This document shows positions 47,865 to 55,028 of a stretch of DNA of 61,995 nucleotides, piece by piece. The stretch's first letter is position 1, and every line of letters starts with the position of its first letter. The position numbers were made by a program, and so were the translations under genes. Location of the stretch: the IMG/VR virus record IMGVR_UViG_3300037246_000486, positions 1 through 61,995 of that record. One strand, given 5' to 3'. The notes beneath the pieces are model-generated. The model searched no databases, had not been told where the DNA came from, and saw nothing but the letters and a program-made list of their open reading frames with translations. Origin of the DNA: a virus.

Positions 47865-48208
47865 GTAGCACAGCGGAGCGGATGCGGAAGTTCGTAAACG
47901 AGCACTTTCCAGATGGCTACGGCCCACGCCGCCGCGACCACGAACCCCGCATCGAAGGACACCACATGGCCGACGAGGCAGAGGCGTTGGAGGCGGCGCT
48001 GCGGGAGATCGCCGGCGAACCAGATGCCTATTCCTGTGGCGTGATCGCCCTCGCCGCACTCAAGGAGAAGAATGACGCTCAATGCCCCGCGTGCGGCGAG
48101 CCCTCCGAGTTCGTGCGCATCGACGGCGATCCCGTCTACAAGCCCGCGCTGTGTTTGGCGTGCAACACAGGAGACGACGCAGGCGCGGAGACAGGAGGCG
48201 AGGAATGA
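47861..48208 (+). CDS. Small zinc-binding-like protein
   Basis: A 115-residue protein. A helical N-terminal part is followed by CPACGEPSEF and a later CLACNTG, forming a probable zinc ribbon. It overlaps both neighbours by ATGA. Function unknown. Confidence 0.6.
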   Translation: MSSTAERMRKFVNEHFPDGYGPRRRDHEPRIEGHHMADEAEALEAALREIAGEPDAYSCGVIALAALKEKNDAQCPACGEPSEFVRIDGDPVYKPALCLACNTGDDAGAETGGEE

Positions 48209-48387
48209 GCGAACAGCTCTACAAGTTCGAGCCCAGGTGCAAGTGCGGCCACGGCCTGTACTCGCACTACCTGTGCGGCGGTCCTGAAACCCGGTGCCTA
48301 CATGGCGGCTGCGAGTGCGAGGCGTTCCGCGAAGGGAAGCGTAATCAATCACGCACCCTCGACGCAGGCACGGAGACAGGGGCATGA
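48205..48387 (+). CDS. Small Cys-rich protein
   Basis: A 60-residue protein with PRCKCGHGLYSHYLCGG and RCLHGGCECEAF: six Cys and three His residues in 35 residues, a likely zinc-binding unit. It lies directly before the terminase small subunit. Confidence 0.6.
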   Translation: MSEQLYKFEPRCKCGHGLYSHYLCGGPETRCLHGGCECEAFREGKRNQSRTLDAGTETGA

Positions 48388-48980
48388 AGACAAAGAGGAA
48401 GCTGACACCGAAGCAGAAGCTGTTCATCCAGTACTACCTGCTGGCCCCCAATGCCCACCAGGCCGCACTCGCCGCCGGGTACTCCCCACGGACGGCGCAG
48501 GCAACTGGATCGGAGAACCTTCGGAAACCAGCCATCGCCGAGGCCATCGCGGCAGGGCAGGCGAAGGTGGCTGTCAAGCTTGAGATCACGCAGGAGCTTC
48601 TCGCGCAGGAGCTGGCCAAGCTTGCGATGGTCAACATGGAGGACTTCATCCGCATAGGGTCCGACGGCGACCCGTACATCGACCTGTCCGAACTGACCCG
48701 GGATCAGGCTGCCGCCATCAACGAGATCACCGTGGATGATTACGTGGAGGGCAGGGGTTACGAGGCCCGGGACGTCAAGAAGGTCCGGTTCAAGCTCCAC
48801 GACAAGCGGGCGTCCATCATGGACCTCGCCAAGCTCCTGGGGCTGGTGGTCACCAAGCACGAGGTCACCGGCAAGGACGGGGGACCTCTCCTGGTAGGGC
48901 CGGTCACCGAGACACCAGACGAGCTGCGGGCACGGGCTGCACAGCTGGCGGGGGCAACCATCGTGGAGGACGAGGCATGA
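48384..48980 (+). CDS. terS: Terminase small subunit
   Basis: A 198-residue protein. The N-terminal helix-turn-helix KLTPKQKLFIQYYLLAPNAH followed by QAALAAGYSPRTAQATGSEN is the Terminase_2-type DNA-binding signature, and KPAIAEAIAAGQAK continues it. A helical oligomerisation core follows, and the C-terminal part should contact the large subunit. It recognises phage DNA to start packaging. The large subunit is 3.2 kb downstream rather than adjacent, an unusual separation. Confidence 0.88.
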   Translation: MKTKRKLTPKQKLFIQYYLLAPNAHQAALAAGYSPRTAQATGSENLRKPAIAEAIAAGQAKVAVKLEITQELLAQELAKLAMVNMEDFIRIGSDGDPYIDLSELTRDQAAAINEITVDDYVEGRGYEARDVKKVRFKLHDKRASIMDLAKLLGLVVTKHEVTGKDGGPLLVGPVTETPDELRARAAQLAGATIVEDEA

Positions 48981-49237
48981 CCACCGAGGTCATCATCACC
49001 TGCGAGCGGGACAGGTACGAGGCGAAGGTGGAAGAGCCCGGCAGTCTCGGCGGTGCGTTCCAGGCCAGCGGGGAGTACGACACGCCCCTCGGCGCGGTGG
49101 TGTCCCTGGCGGCCCGCCTGTTCGACAACTGGATCAAGGAGATGGAGCAGCAGTCGGCGGAGGTAGACCTGATAAAGGAGGCCCAGCCAGTCTGGACGCC
49201 GGAACACGGGCTACACCAGGGCACCGAGGAATCATGA
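48977..49237 (+). CDS. Small hypothetical protein
   Basis: An 86-residue alpha/beta protein (TTEVIITCERDRYEAKVEEP, VVSLAARLFDNWIKEMEQQ). Its C-terminal EVDLIKEAQ resembles EVDLMKEAR in the next gene. It is coupled to terS by ATGA. Confidence 0.62.
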   Translation: MTTEVIITCERDRYEAKVEEPGSLGGAFQASGEYDTPLGAVVSLAARLFDNWIKEMEQQSAEVDLIKEAQPVWTPEHGLHQGTEES

Positions 49238-49321
49238 GCGCGGCGTACTCGGCGGACGGGTACATGGCACGACGGTTACGAGGACGGTACCCCCGACAGG
49301 TACGGAGAGGACGGACAGTAC

Positions 49322-49525
49322 ATGTTCAGGCACAACCGGATGCAGCAGGCGGTGGAGGTGGACCTGATGAAGGAGGCACGGGACGGGAGGTTCGGGACGC
49401 TTGAGATTGTCCTGGTCCTGAAGAACCGGCGACAGTTCTTTGTCCGGCTGTGGCTGGCTACCAAGCTGGCACAGCTGGCGGGCTGGGTGGCTCCGGTCCC
49501 CACTACCGTGGAGCAGGAAGAATGA
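49322..49525 (+). CDS. Small hypothetical protein, possibly 5'-truncated by a frameshift
   Basis: 67 residues from ATG 49322 with GGAGAGG upstream. The same frame reads back sensibly (WHDGYEDGTPDRYGEDGQY) to about 49260 but has no start codon. A good ATGA-coupled start at 49234 lies one frame away (MSAAYSADGY). A single-base insertion or a +1 shift near 49255-49263 would join them into one protein of about 96 residues. The C-terminal part is amphipathic. Confidence 0.5.
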   Translation: MFRHNRMQQAVEVDLMKEARDGRFGTLEIVLVLKNRRQFFVRLWLATKLAQLAGWVAPVPTTVEQEE

Positions 49526-49800
49526 ACCAGCGACCAGCGGTGGATGCGAAGGGCTGGTGTATCGTAGCCGAGACGATCCAGACCGACCTCGTGGTTGCAG
49601 GTATGCCGGTCAAGGGGTGGAGCCCGACAGGCGCCATCGCCCTGTTCCTGGACGGGGAGGTCACCGGCATCGAGACGTACCTGTTCCACGCCTATGCCGA
49701 GCTCGGTGTGAACCGCGGCATGGTGGAGCGGTGGTTGGCGAACGTCCGCCTGGTTCCGAAGGACCGGGTCTTGTCCTGGCCACGCAAGGCCAGCGAGTGA
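49522..49800 (+). CDS. Small hypothetical protein
   Basis: A 92-residue alpha/beta protein coupled by ATGA (GWCIVAETIQTDLVVAGMPV, VERWLANVRLVPKDRVL). Function unknown. Confidence 0.6.
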   Translation: MNQRPAVDAKGWCIVAETIQTDLVVAGMPVKGWSPTGAIALFLDGEVTGIETYLFHAYAELGVNRGMVERWLANVRLVPKDRVLSWPRKASE

Positions 49801-49979
49801 AGCCCCACCTGCGGCGCTGCCTCGAATGTCGAGGCAAGTTGGTCCCCAACGACGGGACCAAGGTGGGGGTGTGGTACTGCCCGCACTGTGACTACTGCTA
49901 CACCGACGAGCAGATCCGCCAGGCCGTGGTCAACCAGCCAGGCGCCAAGGTCATTCAGATAGGAGACCGGAGACGATGA
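49797..49979 (+). CDS. Small zinc-ribbon protein
   Basis: A 60-residue protein with a GTG start. CLECRGKLVPNDG and WYCPHCDYCYT form a four-Cys ribbon. The tail is basic. Probably a nucleic-acid binder. Confidence 0.62.
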   Translation: MKPHLRRCLECRGKLVPNDGTKVGVWYCPHCDYCYTDEQIRQAVVNQPGAKVIQIGDRRR

Positions 49980-50179
49980 GCGAGACAGAGAACCTGGCAG
50001 CCAGGGAGTACCCCGAGCTCCTGGACCTTCAGTGTAGCAGGGGGAACTGCGAGGAACCCCCGGTCATGGAGTGTGTGTGGACCGCCACGGGCGAGGTGTG
50101 GTTCAGGTTCTGCGAGGACCACCGGCCGAGGGGGTTCGACCAGTCTGGGCTTGCGTCCGCCGACCAGGGCGGTGTATAG
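49976..50179 (+). CDS. Small hypothetical protein
   Basis: A 67-residue protein with CSRGNCEEPPVMEC and WFRFCEDHRP. This Cys/His set resembles tiny phage zinc-binding proteins. It is coupled to the ribbon gene by ATGA. Confidence 0.6.
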   Translation: MSETENLAAREYPELLDLQCSRGNCEEPPVMECVWTATGEVWFRFCEDHRPRGFDQSGLASADQGGV

Positions 50180-50221
50180 GTATCAGGACACACGAGTTCA
50201 AGACCAACGAGGAGGCGCGAC

Positions 50222-50326
50222 ATGAGGACGTATACGGCAAGCAGTAAGGCGGGCACGTGGTTGCTCGGAGGCTTTGGCCTCTTCATGCTGTGGCAGCTCT
50301 TGCTGATCCTTATCAGGATCGGTTAA
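50222..50326 (+). CDS. Small single-span membrane protein
   Basis: A 34-residue ORF with a strong CGAGGAGG site. The N-terminus MRTYTASSKAG precedes one span (TWLLGGFGLFMLWQLLLILI), then RIG and TAA at 50324-50326. Function unknown. A hairpin follows 22 bases later. Confidence 0.6.
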   Translation: MRTYTASSKAGTWLLGGFGLFMLWQLLLILIRIG

Positions 50327-50348
50327 GCCACACGACGCAGGATGGTTG

Positions 50349-50390
50349 ACCAACGGCGTCCCCACCACGAGGTCGGGACGCCGTTGGTCT
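50349..50390 (+). terminator. Perfect 15-bp inverted repeat, probable terminator
   Basis: GACCAACGGCGTCCC (50349-50363) and GGGACGCCGTTGGTC (50376-50390) pair perfectly around a 12-nt loop. Only TAT follows, so it may terminate weakly, protect the mRNA end or bind a protein as a palindromic DNA site. Confidence 0.55.
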
Positions 50391-50407
50391 ATACGGGAGG
50401 GTGGACG

Positions 50408-50716
50408 ATGGGCAAGCTCCTTGGCATCAGGCAGGACATCGAGATGGAGAAGGACGAGGACGGGGTCTTCCGACCCTCGCGCCGGGTGTGGACCACCACC
50501 CCGGACGGTAGGCTCCACGATGGGTCAGGACCGACCATCATCCAGCACACCATCGTCCTGGACGACTGGCGGCCACCGTTGCGACCCGATACGCCATACG
50601 ACTGGACGGACTTCGACCGCGCACTGGAGCTGGTCGACCACCTGGTTGCCATGTGCCCGGACCAGGTGGAGCTACTGGCCGAGGCTGGGCGGCGCCTGGT
50701 GGAGGAAGACGAATGA
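50408..50716 (+). CDS. Small hypothetical protein
   Basis: A 102-residue protein with GGGAGGG upstream. Acidic, alpha/beta (LLGIRQDIEMEKDEDGVFRP, TDFDRALELVDHLVAMCPDQ). Function unknown. Overlaps the next gene. Confidence 0.62.
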   Translation: MGKLLGIRQDIEMEKDEDGVFRPSRRVWTTTPDGRLHDGSGPTIIQHTIVLDDWRPPLRPDTPYDWTDFDRALELVDHLVAMCPDQVELLAEAGRRLVEEDE

Positions 50717-51000
50717 GCGTGTACGTCGATAACATGGCCAAGCCCTACGGCAGGATGATCATGTGCCACATGATTGCCGACTGCACCGAGGACCTGATGA
50801 CGATGGCGGACCGGGTCGGCGTGTCCAGGCGGTGGGTCCAGAACCCAGGCCGGGCCACCGAGCACTTCGACATCTGCCTGGAGATGCGGCGCAAGGCTGT
50901 CAACGCTGGCGCCATCCAGATCACCATGCGCCAGGCAGCCCTGATGCTCCGGGCCAGGAAGACCGCTGCGCCCCTGGCAGCCGAGGCAGCCCGTGCCTGA
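50713..51000 (+). CDS. DUF4031-like protein
   Basis: A 95-residue protein. It opens MSVYVDNMAKPYGRMIMCHM, then a helix (LMTMADRVGVSRRWVQNPGR), then TEHFDICLEMRRKAVNAGA. This order (V-Y-V-D...W-x-H-M...G-V-x-R-x-W-x-Q...H-x-D) matches the DUF4031 family common in phages. Function is not established. Confidence 0.72.
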   Translation: MSVYVDNMAKPYGRMIMCHMIADCTEDLMTMADRVGVSRRWVQNPGRATEHFDICLEMRRKAVNAGAIQITMRQAALMLRARKTAAPLAAEAARA

Positions 51001-51355
51001 GCTACCACCGTGGAACACCCGTATGTCGGACGGGTGCAGCGCCCTCTCCATCGGACCCCGTGCCCTGCGCAGGCGGTTCAACCTCTGGCTGTTCAGCCGG
51101 TGGCCTGACGCGACCGAGGGGTGCCTGGCCCATGACCGCTCCTACTACTACGGGGGCAGCATGGCGACCCGTCTCCAGGCGGACGAGGATCTCATGGACG
51201 CCTGGGCGGATGCGGGCGTCCCGGAGCAGACCCGACAGCTGGCCTGGACCCTCATCAGGTTCGGTGGTGCCCCCACCTGGCGCACGCCGGGTGTGTCGTG
51301 GGCGTTCGGTGGTGGGGTGTTCGAGTACACCGGACCCAGGCGGCTGCCACAATGA
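50993..51355 (+). CDS. Hypothetical protein with a phospholipase-A2-like His-Asp motif
   Basis: A 120-residue protein with a GTG start. The segment GCLAHDRSYYYGGS places Cys44, His47, Asp48 and Tyr51-53 in the arrangement of small PLA2-like folds, and a helix with ADEDLMDAWADAG follows. The active-site look is suggestive only. It lies between a DUF4031 gene and the intergenic region before terL, so a virion or host-entry role is conceivable. Confidence 0.55.
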   Translation: MPELPPWNTRMSDGCSALSIGPRALRRRFNLWLFSRWPDATEGCLAHDRSYYYGGSMATRLQADEDLMDAWADAGVPEQTRQLAWTLIRFGGAPTWRTPGVSWAFGGGVFEYTGPRRLPQ

Positions 51356-51356
51356 G

Positions 51357-51569
51357 GTGGCCCTGGGCACCCCGACCCTCGAGGCGGTCGATCCTGGTCG
51401 AGCGGCAGGCGTGCTGGCGGTGGACCCTGGGGGCGTGGCCTGGTGTGCCGTTGCGTATCCCCCTGGGCGCTATCGTCAGGGCTATGGCCCACGACGTCGG
51501 GGTCGGACGGTAACGCCCGAACGTCCAGGCGGTGGCGTCCTTACACCTACACCACCCCCGGCCCGTTAG
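51357..51569 (+). CDS. Short RuvC-like fragment (possible gene remnant)
   Basis: A 70-residue frame from GTG 51357. LEAVDPGRAAGVLAVDPGGV, then AWCAVAYPPGRY, resembles the first strand-turn (D-P-G) of RuvC/RNase-H-like nucleases. Codon third positions are GC-rich as in real genes here. It stops after 70 residues in a Pro/Arg-rich tail, too short for an enzyme, so it may be a decayed resolvase. Another frame (51352-51513) overlaps it but looks non-coding. Confidence 0.4.
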   Translation: MALGTPTLEAVDPGRAAGVLAVDPGGVAWCAVAYPPGRYRQGYGPRRRGRTVTPERPGGGVLTPTPPPAR

Positions 51570-51654
51570 GGGGCGGTACAGGCGCTCGAGGTGTTCGAGG
51601 CGCCGAGGCGGCCTCTAGGACTCTGGCCGGTTCCGGACACCTGTTCCACCCCCA

Positions 51655-51695
51655 CTAGAGGCGGTCGAGGCGTCGAGGCGGAGGCGACGCCTCGA
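51655..51695 (+). repeat. Hairpin unit 1
   Basis: It begins CTAGAGGCG. The stem arms TCGAGGCGTCG (51665-51675) and CGACGCCTCGA (51685-51695) pair perfectly over 11 bp with a 9-nt loop. It is homologous to unit 2 at 51736, with a base-pair-preserving difference. Confidence 0.75.
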
Positions 51696-51735
51696 ACCTA
51701 TCGAGCCACCCCGAAATTCCCAAGACCGGACACCG

Positions 51736-51776
51736 CTAGAGGCGCTAGAGACGTCGAGGCGGGCTCGACGTCTCGA
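51736..51776 (+). repeat. Hairpin unit 2
   Basis: It begins CTAGAGGCG as in unit 1. The arms GAGACGTCGAG (51748-51758) and CTCGACGTCTC (51764-51774) pair perfectly over 11 bp with a 5-nt loop. The G-C pair at 51670/51690 in unit 1 is A-T here (51751/51771), so pairing is conserved while sequence changes. Confidence 0.75.
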
Positions 51777-51827
51777 CCCCGGCGACTGCCCTCCATAATC
51801 ATCTAAGGATCATGGGGTAGGCAGCAC
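51773..51827 (+). promoter_or_regulatory. Promoter-like repeat L1
   Basis: TCGACC (51773-51778), 15 bases and CATAAT (51794-51799) lie inside GCCCTCCATAATCATC (51788-51803), followed by a GGATC...TAG...CAGCAC element ending 51827. The same pattern recurs as L2. The 15-bp spacer is short for a standard sigma factor, so it may need an activator or be an operator. Confidence 0.55.
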
Positions 51828-51924
51828 CGTCGTGACCCCTCGACAACGGCAGGTAGCCACCCCTACGTGGAACCGTCGGGAAGGCACTTTCGGGTTCCCT
51901 GCATTCTTGAGGGCTCGAGCCGTC

Positions 51925-51978
51925 TCGACTGGTGATTGTGCCCTCCATAATCATCCCGGGATCGTGGGCTAGCAGCAC
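51925..51978 (+). promoter_or_regulatory. Promoter-like repeat L2
   Basis: TCGACT (51925-51930), 15 bases and CATAAT (51946-51951) lie in an identical GCCCTCCATAATCATC (51940-51955), again followed by GGATC...TAG.CAGCAC (51959-51978). It lies about 170 bases before the terL start and 152 bases after L1. Confidence 0.55.
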
Positions 51979-52147
51979 GTATTCTGACCCCGCCAGGGTG
52001 ACAGTATCAGGGCGGTACGTGGACGCCTGGGGTCGGCACATTGAGAGGTCGAGGCGTCGAGACGGTATCGACTGCTCGAACGGCTCTGTCCGGTACTGGG
52101 ACGGTCCCCGTTGCCATTGCTGTCCTTCCAAGGTGTACCCTACCGAC

Positions 52148-53620
52148 ATGCCGGCACAAGCCACCATGACCCGAACCGAGTTCCACCACGAGCTGTCCCT
52201 GGTCCAGGGCAAGCTTGCCAAGGTGGAGCTCTACGAGTTCGTGAAGGCGGTCTGGCCCATCGTGGAACCGACCCAGTCATTCGTGGACAACTGGCACATC
52301 CGCCTAATCTGCGAGCAGCTCGAAGCGGTGACCCGTGGGGAGATTAAGAACCTCATCATCAACGTGCCGCCCGGGTGCATGAAGTCCCTGCTGGTGTCGG
52401 TCATGTGGCCGGCGTGGGAGTGGGCCTCGGACGACAGCAGGCGGTACCTGAAGGCGAGCTACGGTCAGGACCTGGCGAACCGGGACAACGTCAAGGTCCG
52501 GGACATCGTTCAGTCGGCTTGGTACCAGAGCCTGTTCGGTGTCCGGTTCAGGGGTGAGACCAACCGCAAGGAGAAGTTCGAAACCGAAGGTAAGGGCTGG
52601 GCCATCGCCACGTCCGTCGGTGGGCGTGGTACCGGGGAGCACCCGGACGTCATCATCATTGACGACCCGACCTCGGCAGACCAGGCCAGGTCCGACAAGT
52701 ACCGCAAGCGGGCGAACGACTGGTACACCCAGACACTGTCCACCAGAGGCGTGGCCCGGGACGTGGCAACCGTCATCATCATGCAGCGCCTCCACGAGAA
52801 GGACCTCACCGGGTACCTCATGGACCAGGACGAGAATGGGGAGTGGGTCCACCTGTGCCTGCCCATGCAATACGAGACTTCGCGCGAGTCGGACCCCGAC
52901 TGGCAACCGGACCCGCTGGACCCCAGGACCGAACCTGGCGAACTACTGTGGCCGGACCTGTTCACCCACAAGAAGGTCCGCAAGCTGACCCTGGTCCTCG
53001 GTCCCTACGGTGCGGCCGGACAGCTGCAACAGAGACCGGCCCCCGAGGGTGGTGGCCTGTTCAAGCGGGACTGGTTCGAGATCGTGGAGCACGCACCGAA
53101 GGACGTCCTTATCAGGGTGCGGGGCTGGGACATCGCCGGCACCGAGGCATGGGAGAACCCGGACGCCGACTGGACCGCGGGCGTCCTTATCTCCATGACA
53201 CGCGAGGGGACCTTCTACGTCGAGGACGTGGTGTACGACCAGCTGTCCGAGGACGGGGTGAACCGCCTAATGAAGCAGACCGCCAAGCTGGACGGCCGGT
53301 CTGTCCTGCAACGCGAGGAGCGGGAGGGTGGGTCCAGCGGCAAGGCCGTGACCAGGGCGCGGGCACGCCTACTGCGGGGGTTCGACTACGCCGAGGTCAT
53401 TGTCAACAAGGCGGACAAGGTGGGACGAGCCCGACCACTCCGAGGTCAGGCAGAGGCGCGCAACGTGAAGCTGGTGGCCGGACTGTGGAACCGCAGGTAC
53501 CTGGACGAGTTGGCGGTGTTCCCAACGGGGGAGCATGACGACCAGGTGGACGGCAGCAGCTGTGCATTCAACGCGATCATTGACGAGGAGCCCGGTGCCG
53601 AGGGCCTGATGCTATGGTAA
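52148..53620 (+). CDS. terL: Terminase large subunit
   Basis: A 490-residue packaging motor. The ATPase has an N-terminal adenine-binding/FVDNWHIRLICEQLEAV segment, Walker A NVPPGCMKSLL (about residues 68-80), Walker B VIIIDDP (about 168-174) and a coupling-motif region near VIIMQRLHEKDL. The RuvC-like nuclease domain includes RVRGWDIAGTEAW, then DADWTAGVLIS, and GEHDDQVDGSSCAFN with the terminal acidic residues. The ATG at 52148 is chosen; 52169 is possible, and upstream frame extension enters the repeat-rich non-coding region. The ribosome site is weak (AAGGTG). Confidence 0.93.
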   Translation: MPAQATMTRTEFHHELSLVQGKLAKVELYEFVKAVWPIVEPTQSFVDNWHIRLICEQLEAVTRGEIKNLIINVPPGCMKSLLVSVMWPAWEWASDDSRRYLKASYGQDLANRDNVKVRDIVQSAWYQSLFGVRFRGETNRKEKFETEGKGWAIATSVGGRGTGEHPDVIIIDDPTSADQARSDKYRKRANDWYTQTLSTRGVARDVATVIIMQRLHEKDLTGYLMDQDENGEWVHLCLPMQYETSRESDPDWQPDPLDPRTEPGELLWPDLFTHKKVRKLTLVLGPYGAAGQLQQRPAPEGGGLFKRDWFEIVEHAPKDVLIRVRGWDIAGTEAWENPDADWTAGVLISMTREGTFYVEDVVYDQLSEDGVNRLMKQTAKLDGRSVLQREEREGGSSGKAVTRARARLLRGFDYAEVIVNKADKVGRARPLRGQAEARNVKLVAGLWNRRYLDELAVFPTGEHDDQVDGSSCAFNAIIDEEPGAEGLMLW

Positions 53621-53633
53621 AAACAGGGACACC

Positions 53634-55025
53634 ATGACTGACAAAGTAAGCGGAGACGGATGGGGATTCAGGAGTCTGGCCAGCGCCCTCGCCAACCGGA
53701 TCGGCCTGGCCAACGCAGCAGGCATATCCTACGGGGGCGAGCGGGACCTATACAAGGCACTCGGTTACAAGCGTGAGCTCACACCCGAGGACTACCGCAC
53801 CCGGTACGACCGGGGTGAGGTGGCCGGCAGGGTGGTGGATGCCAAGCCCCGGTCCACCTGGTCCGACGGCTTCGAGATCGTAGACGACCAGCAGCCGGAC
53901 GTGGAGACAGCCCTGGAGAAGGCGTGGAAGGAGATGGCCATCCGGTTGGACGTGGTGTCCCGGTTCCAGCGCGCGGACATCCTGGCGGGACTGGGCCAGT
54001 TCAGTTGCCTGCTGATCGGGGCACCTGGCGAACTGGACCAGGAGCTCGGCACGGTGACCGCCGAGCAGGTGGTGTTCCTCCAACCGTTCAGCCAACGGGA
54101 CATCACCGTGAAGCAGACCGAGGGCGACCTGGAGGACGCGAGGTTCGGACTGCCCGTGCTGTACGAGTTCCAGAGGATCGGTGCCAAGACCACCGGGTCG
54201 GGGCGGTCCAGTAAGTCGGCGATGGTGCACTGGACGCGGGTCATCCACATCGCGGACAACCTCCTGGACGACGACATCCTGGGGCAGCCCAGACTGCGCA
54301 GGGTGTGGAACCGCATTGACGACATCGACAAGGTCGCAGGCGGTGGGGCGGAGGCGTTCTGGGTCCGGGCCAACCCTCCGACCATCGTGTCCATCGACAA
54401 GGACCTGAAGATCACCCCGGACGATAAGGCGGACCTGAAGTCCCAGATGGACGAGCTGGTCAACAACATGCGGCGGTACGTGGCAGGTCGGGGCCTGGAG
54501 GTCAACCAGCTGGCCATGTCGGTGGCGGACATCAAGGGACCGGTGGACACCCTCATGACCCTGGTTGCCGTGGGGTCCGATACCCCGAAGCGTATCCTCA
54601 TGGGTTCGGAGCAGGGCGTCCTGGCGGCGAGCAAGGATAAGGACAACTGGGACAACGTCATTACGACCAGGCGGACACAGTTCGCCGAGCCCCAGGTGGT
54701 GCGGCAGTTCATCGATAGGATGATCGACCACAAGGCCCTACCCCCGGCAACCGAGGACATGTACGAGGTACGCTGGCCGGACATCGAGGCCCTGAACGAC
54801 GTGGAGGCAGCCGAGGTTGGCAAGGCATGGGCTGGTATCAACCGGGAGTTCGGGGCGACCGTTGTCACCGAGGACGAGATCCGCACGCGGGTCCTGAACC
54901 TGCCGCCCCTGGAAGAAGTGACCGACGAAGACGCGGACCAGATGATTGATGACAACACACCCGAGGACGTGGAGGACGAGGACACGCCCCCGGAAGAAGG
55001 CGACGACCCGAGTCTCACGGAGTAG
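53634..55025 (+). CDS. Portal protein
   Basis: A 463-residue protein of the DUF1073-type/SPP1-like portal group. YTYGGERDLYKALGYKRE-like spacing appears here as YGGERDLYKALGYKR. YRTRYDRGEVAGRVVDAKPR, then WSDGFEIVDD, then a core with VHWTRVIHIADNLLDDDILG and LRRVWNRIDDIDKV follow. GSDTPKRILMGSEQGVLAAS, then KDNWDN, is the characteristic portal crown/stem region. The acidic tail ends the protein. It forms the dodecameric DNA channel and follows terL as expected. Confidence 0.9.
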   Translation: MTDKVSGDGWGFRSLASALANRIGLANAAGISYGGERDLYKALGYKRELTPEDYRTRYDRGEVAGRVVDAKPRSTWSDGFEIVDDQQPDVETALEKAWKEMAIRLDVVSRFQRADILAGLGQFSCLLIGAPGELDQELGTVTAEQVVFLQPFSQRDITVKQTEGDLEDARFGLPVLYEFQRIGAKTTGSGRSSKSAMVHWTRVIHIADNLLDDDILGQPRLRRVWNRIDDIDKVAGGGAEAFWVRANPPTIVSIDKDLKITPDDKADLKSQMDELVNNMRRYVAGRGLEVNQLAMSVADIKGPVDTLMTLVAVGSDTPKRILMGSEQGVLAASKDKDNWDNVITTRRTQFAEPQVVRQFIDRMIDHKALPPATEDMYEVRWPDIEALNDVEAAEVGKAWAGINREFGATVVTEDEIRTRVLNLPPLEEVTDEDADQMIDDNTPEDVEDEDTPPEEGDDPSLTE

Positions 55026-55028
55026 ACC

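Larger units (their letters stand above)
51570..52147 (+). other. Long non-coding region upstream of terL with paired hairpins and repeated boxes
   Basis: 578 bases with no convincing gene. It holds two related hairpin units (51655-51695 and 51736-51776), two promoter-like direct repeats (51773-51827 and 51925-51978), a further weak TCGA-containing inverted repeat near 52048-52078, and one copy of a 16-base repeat at its left edge. Candidates are the late promoter/operator region, a replication origin or a packaging site. Confidence 0.7.

Noticed and set aside
51443-51806. ORFs in the region before terL
   Set aside because: Their translations are Arg/Pro-rich and they cross the palindromic repeats; the repeats explain the sequence better.
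51570-52147. CRISPR-like array
   Set aside because: The repeats are two hairpin units and two boxes with irregular spacing and no uniform spacers.
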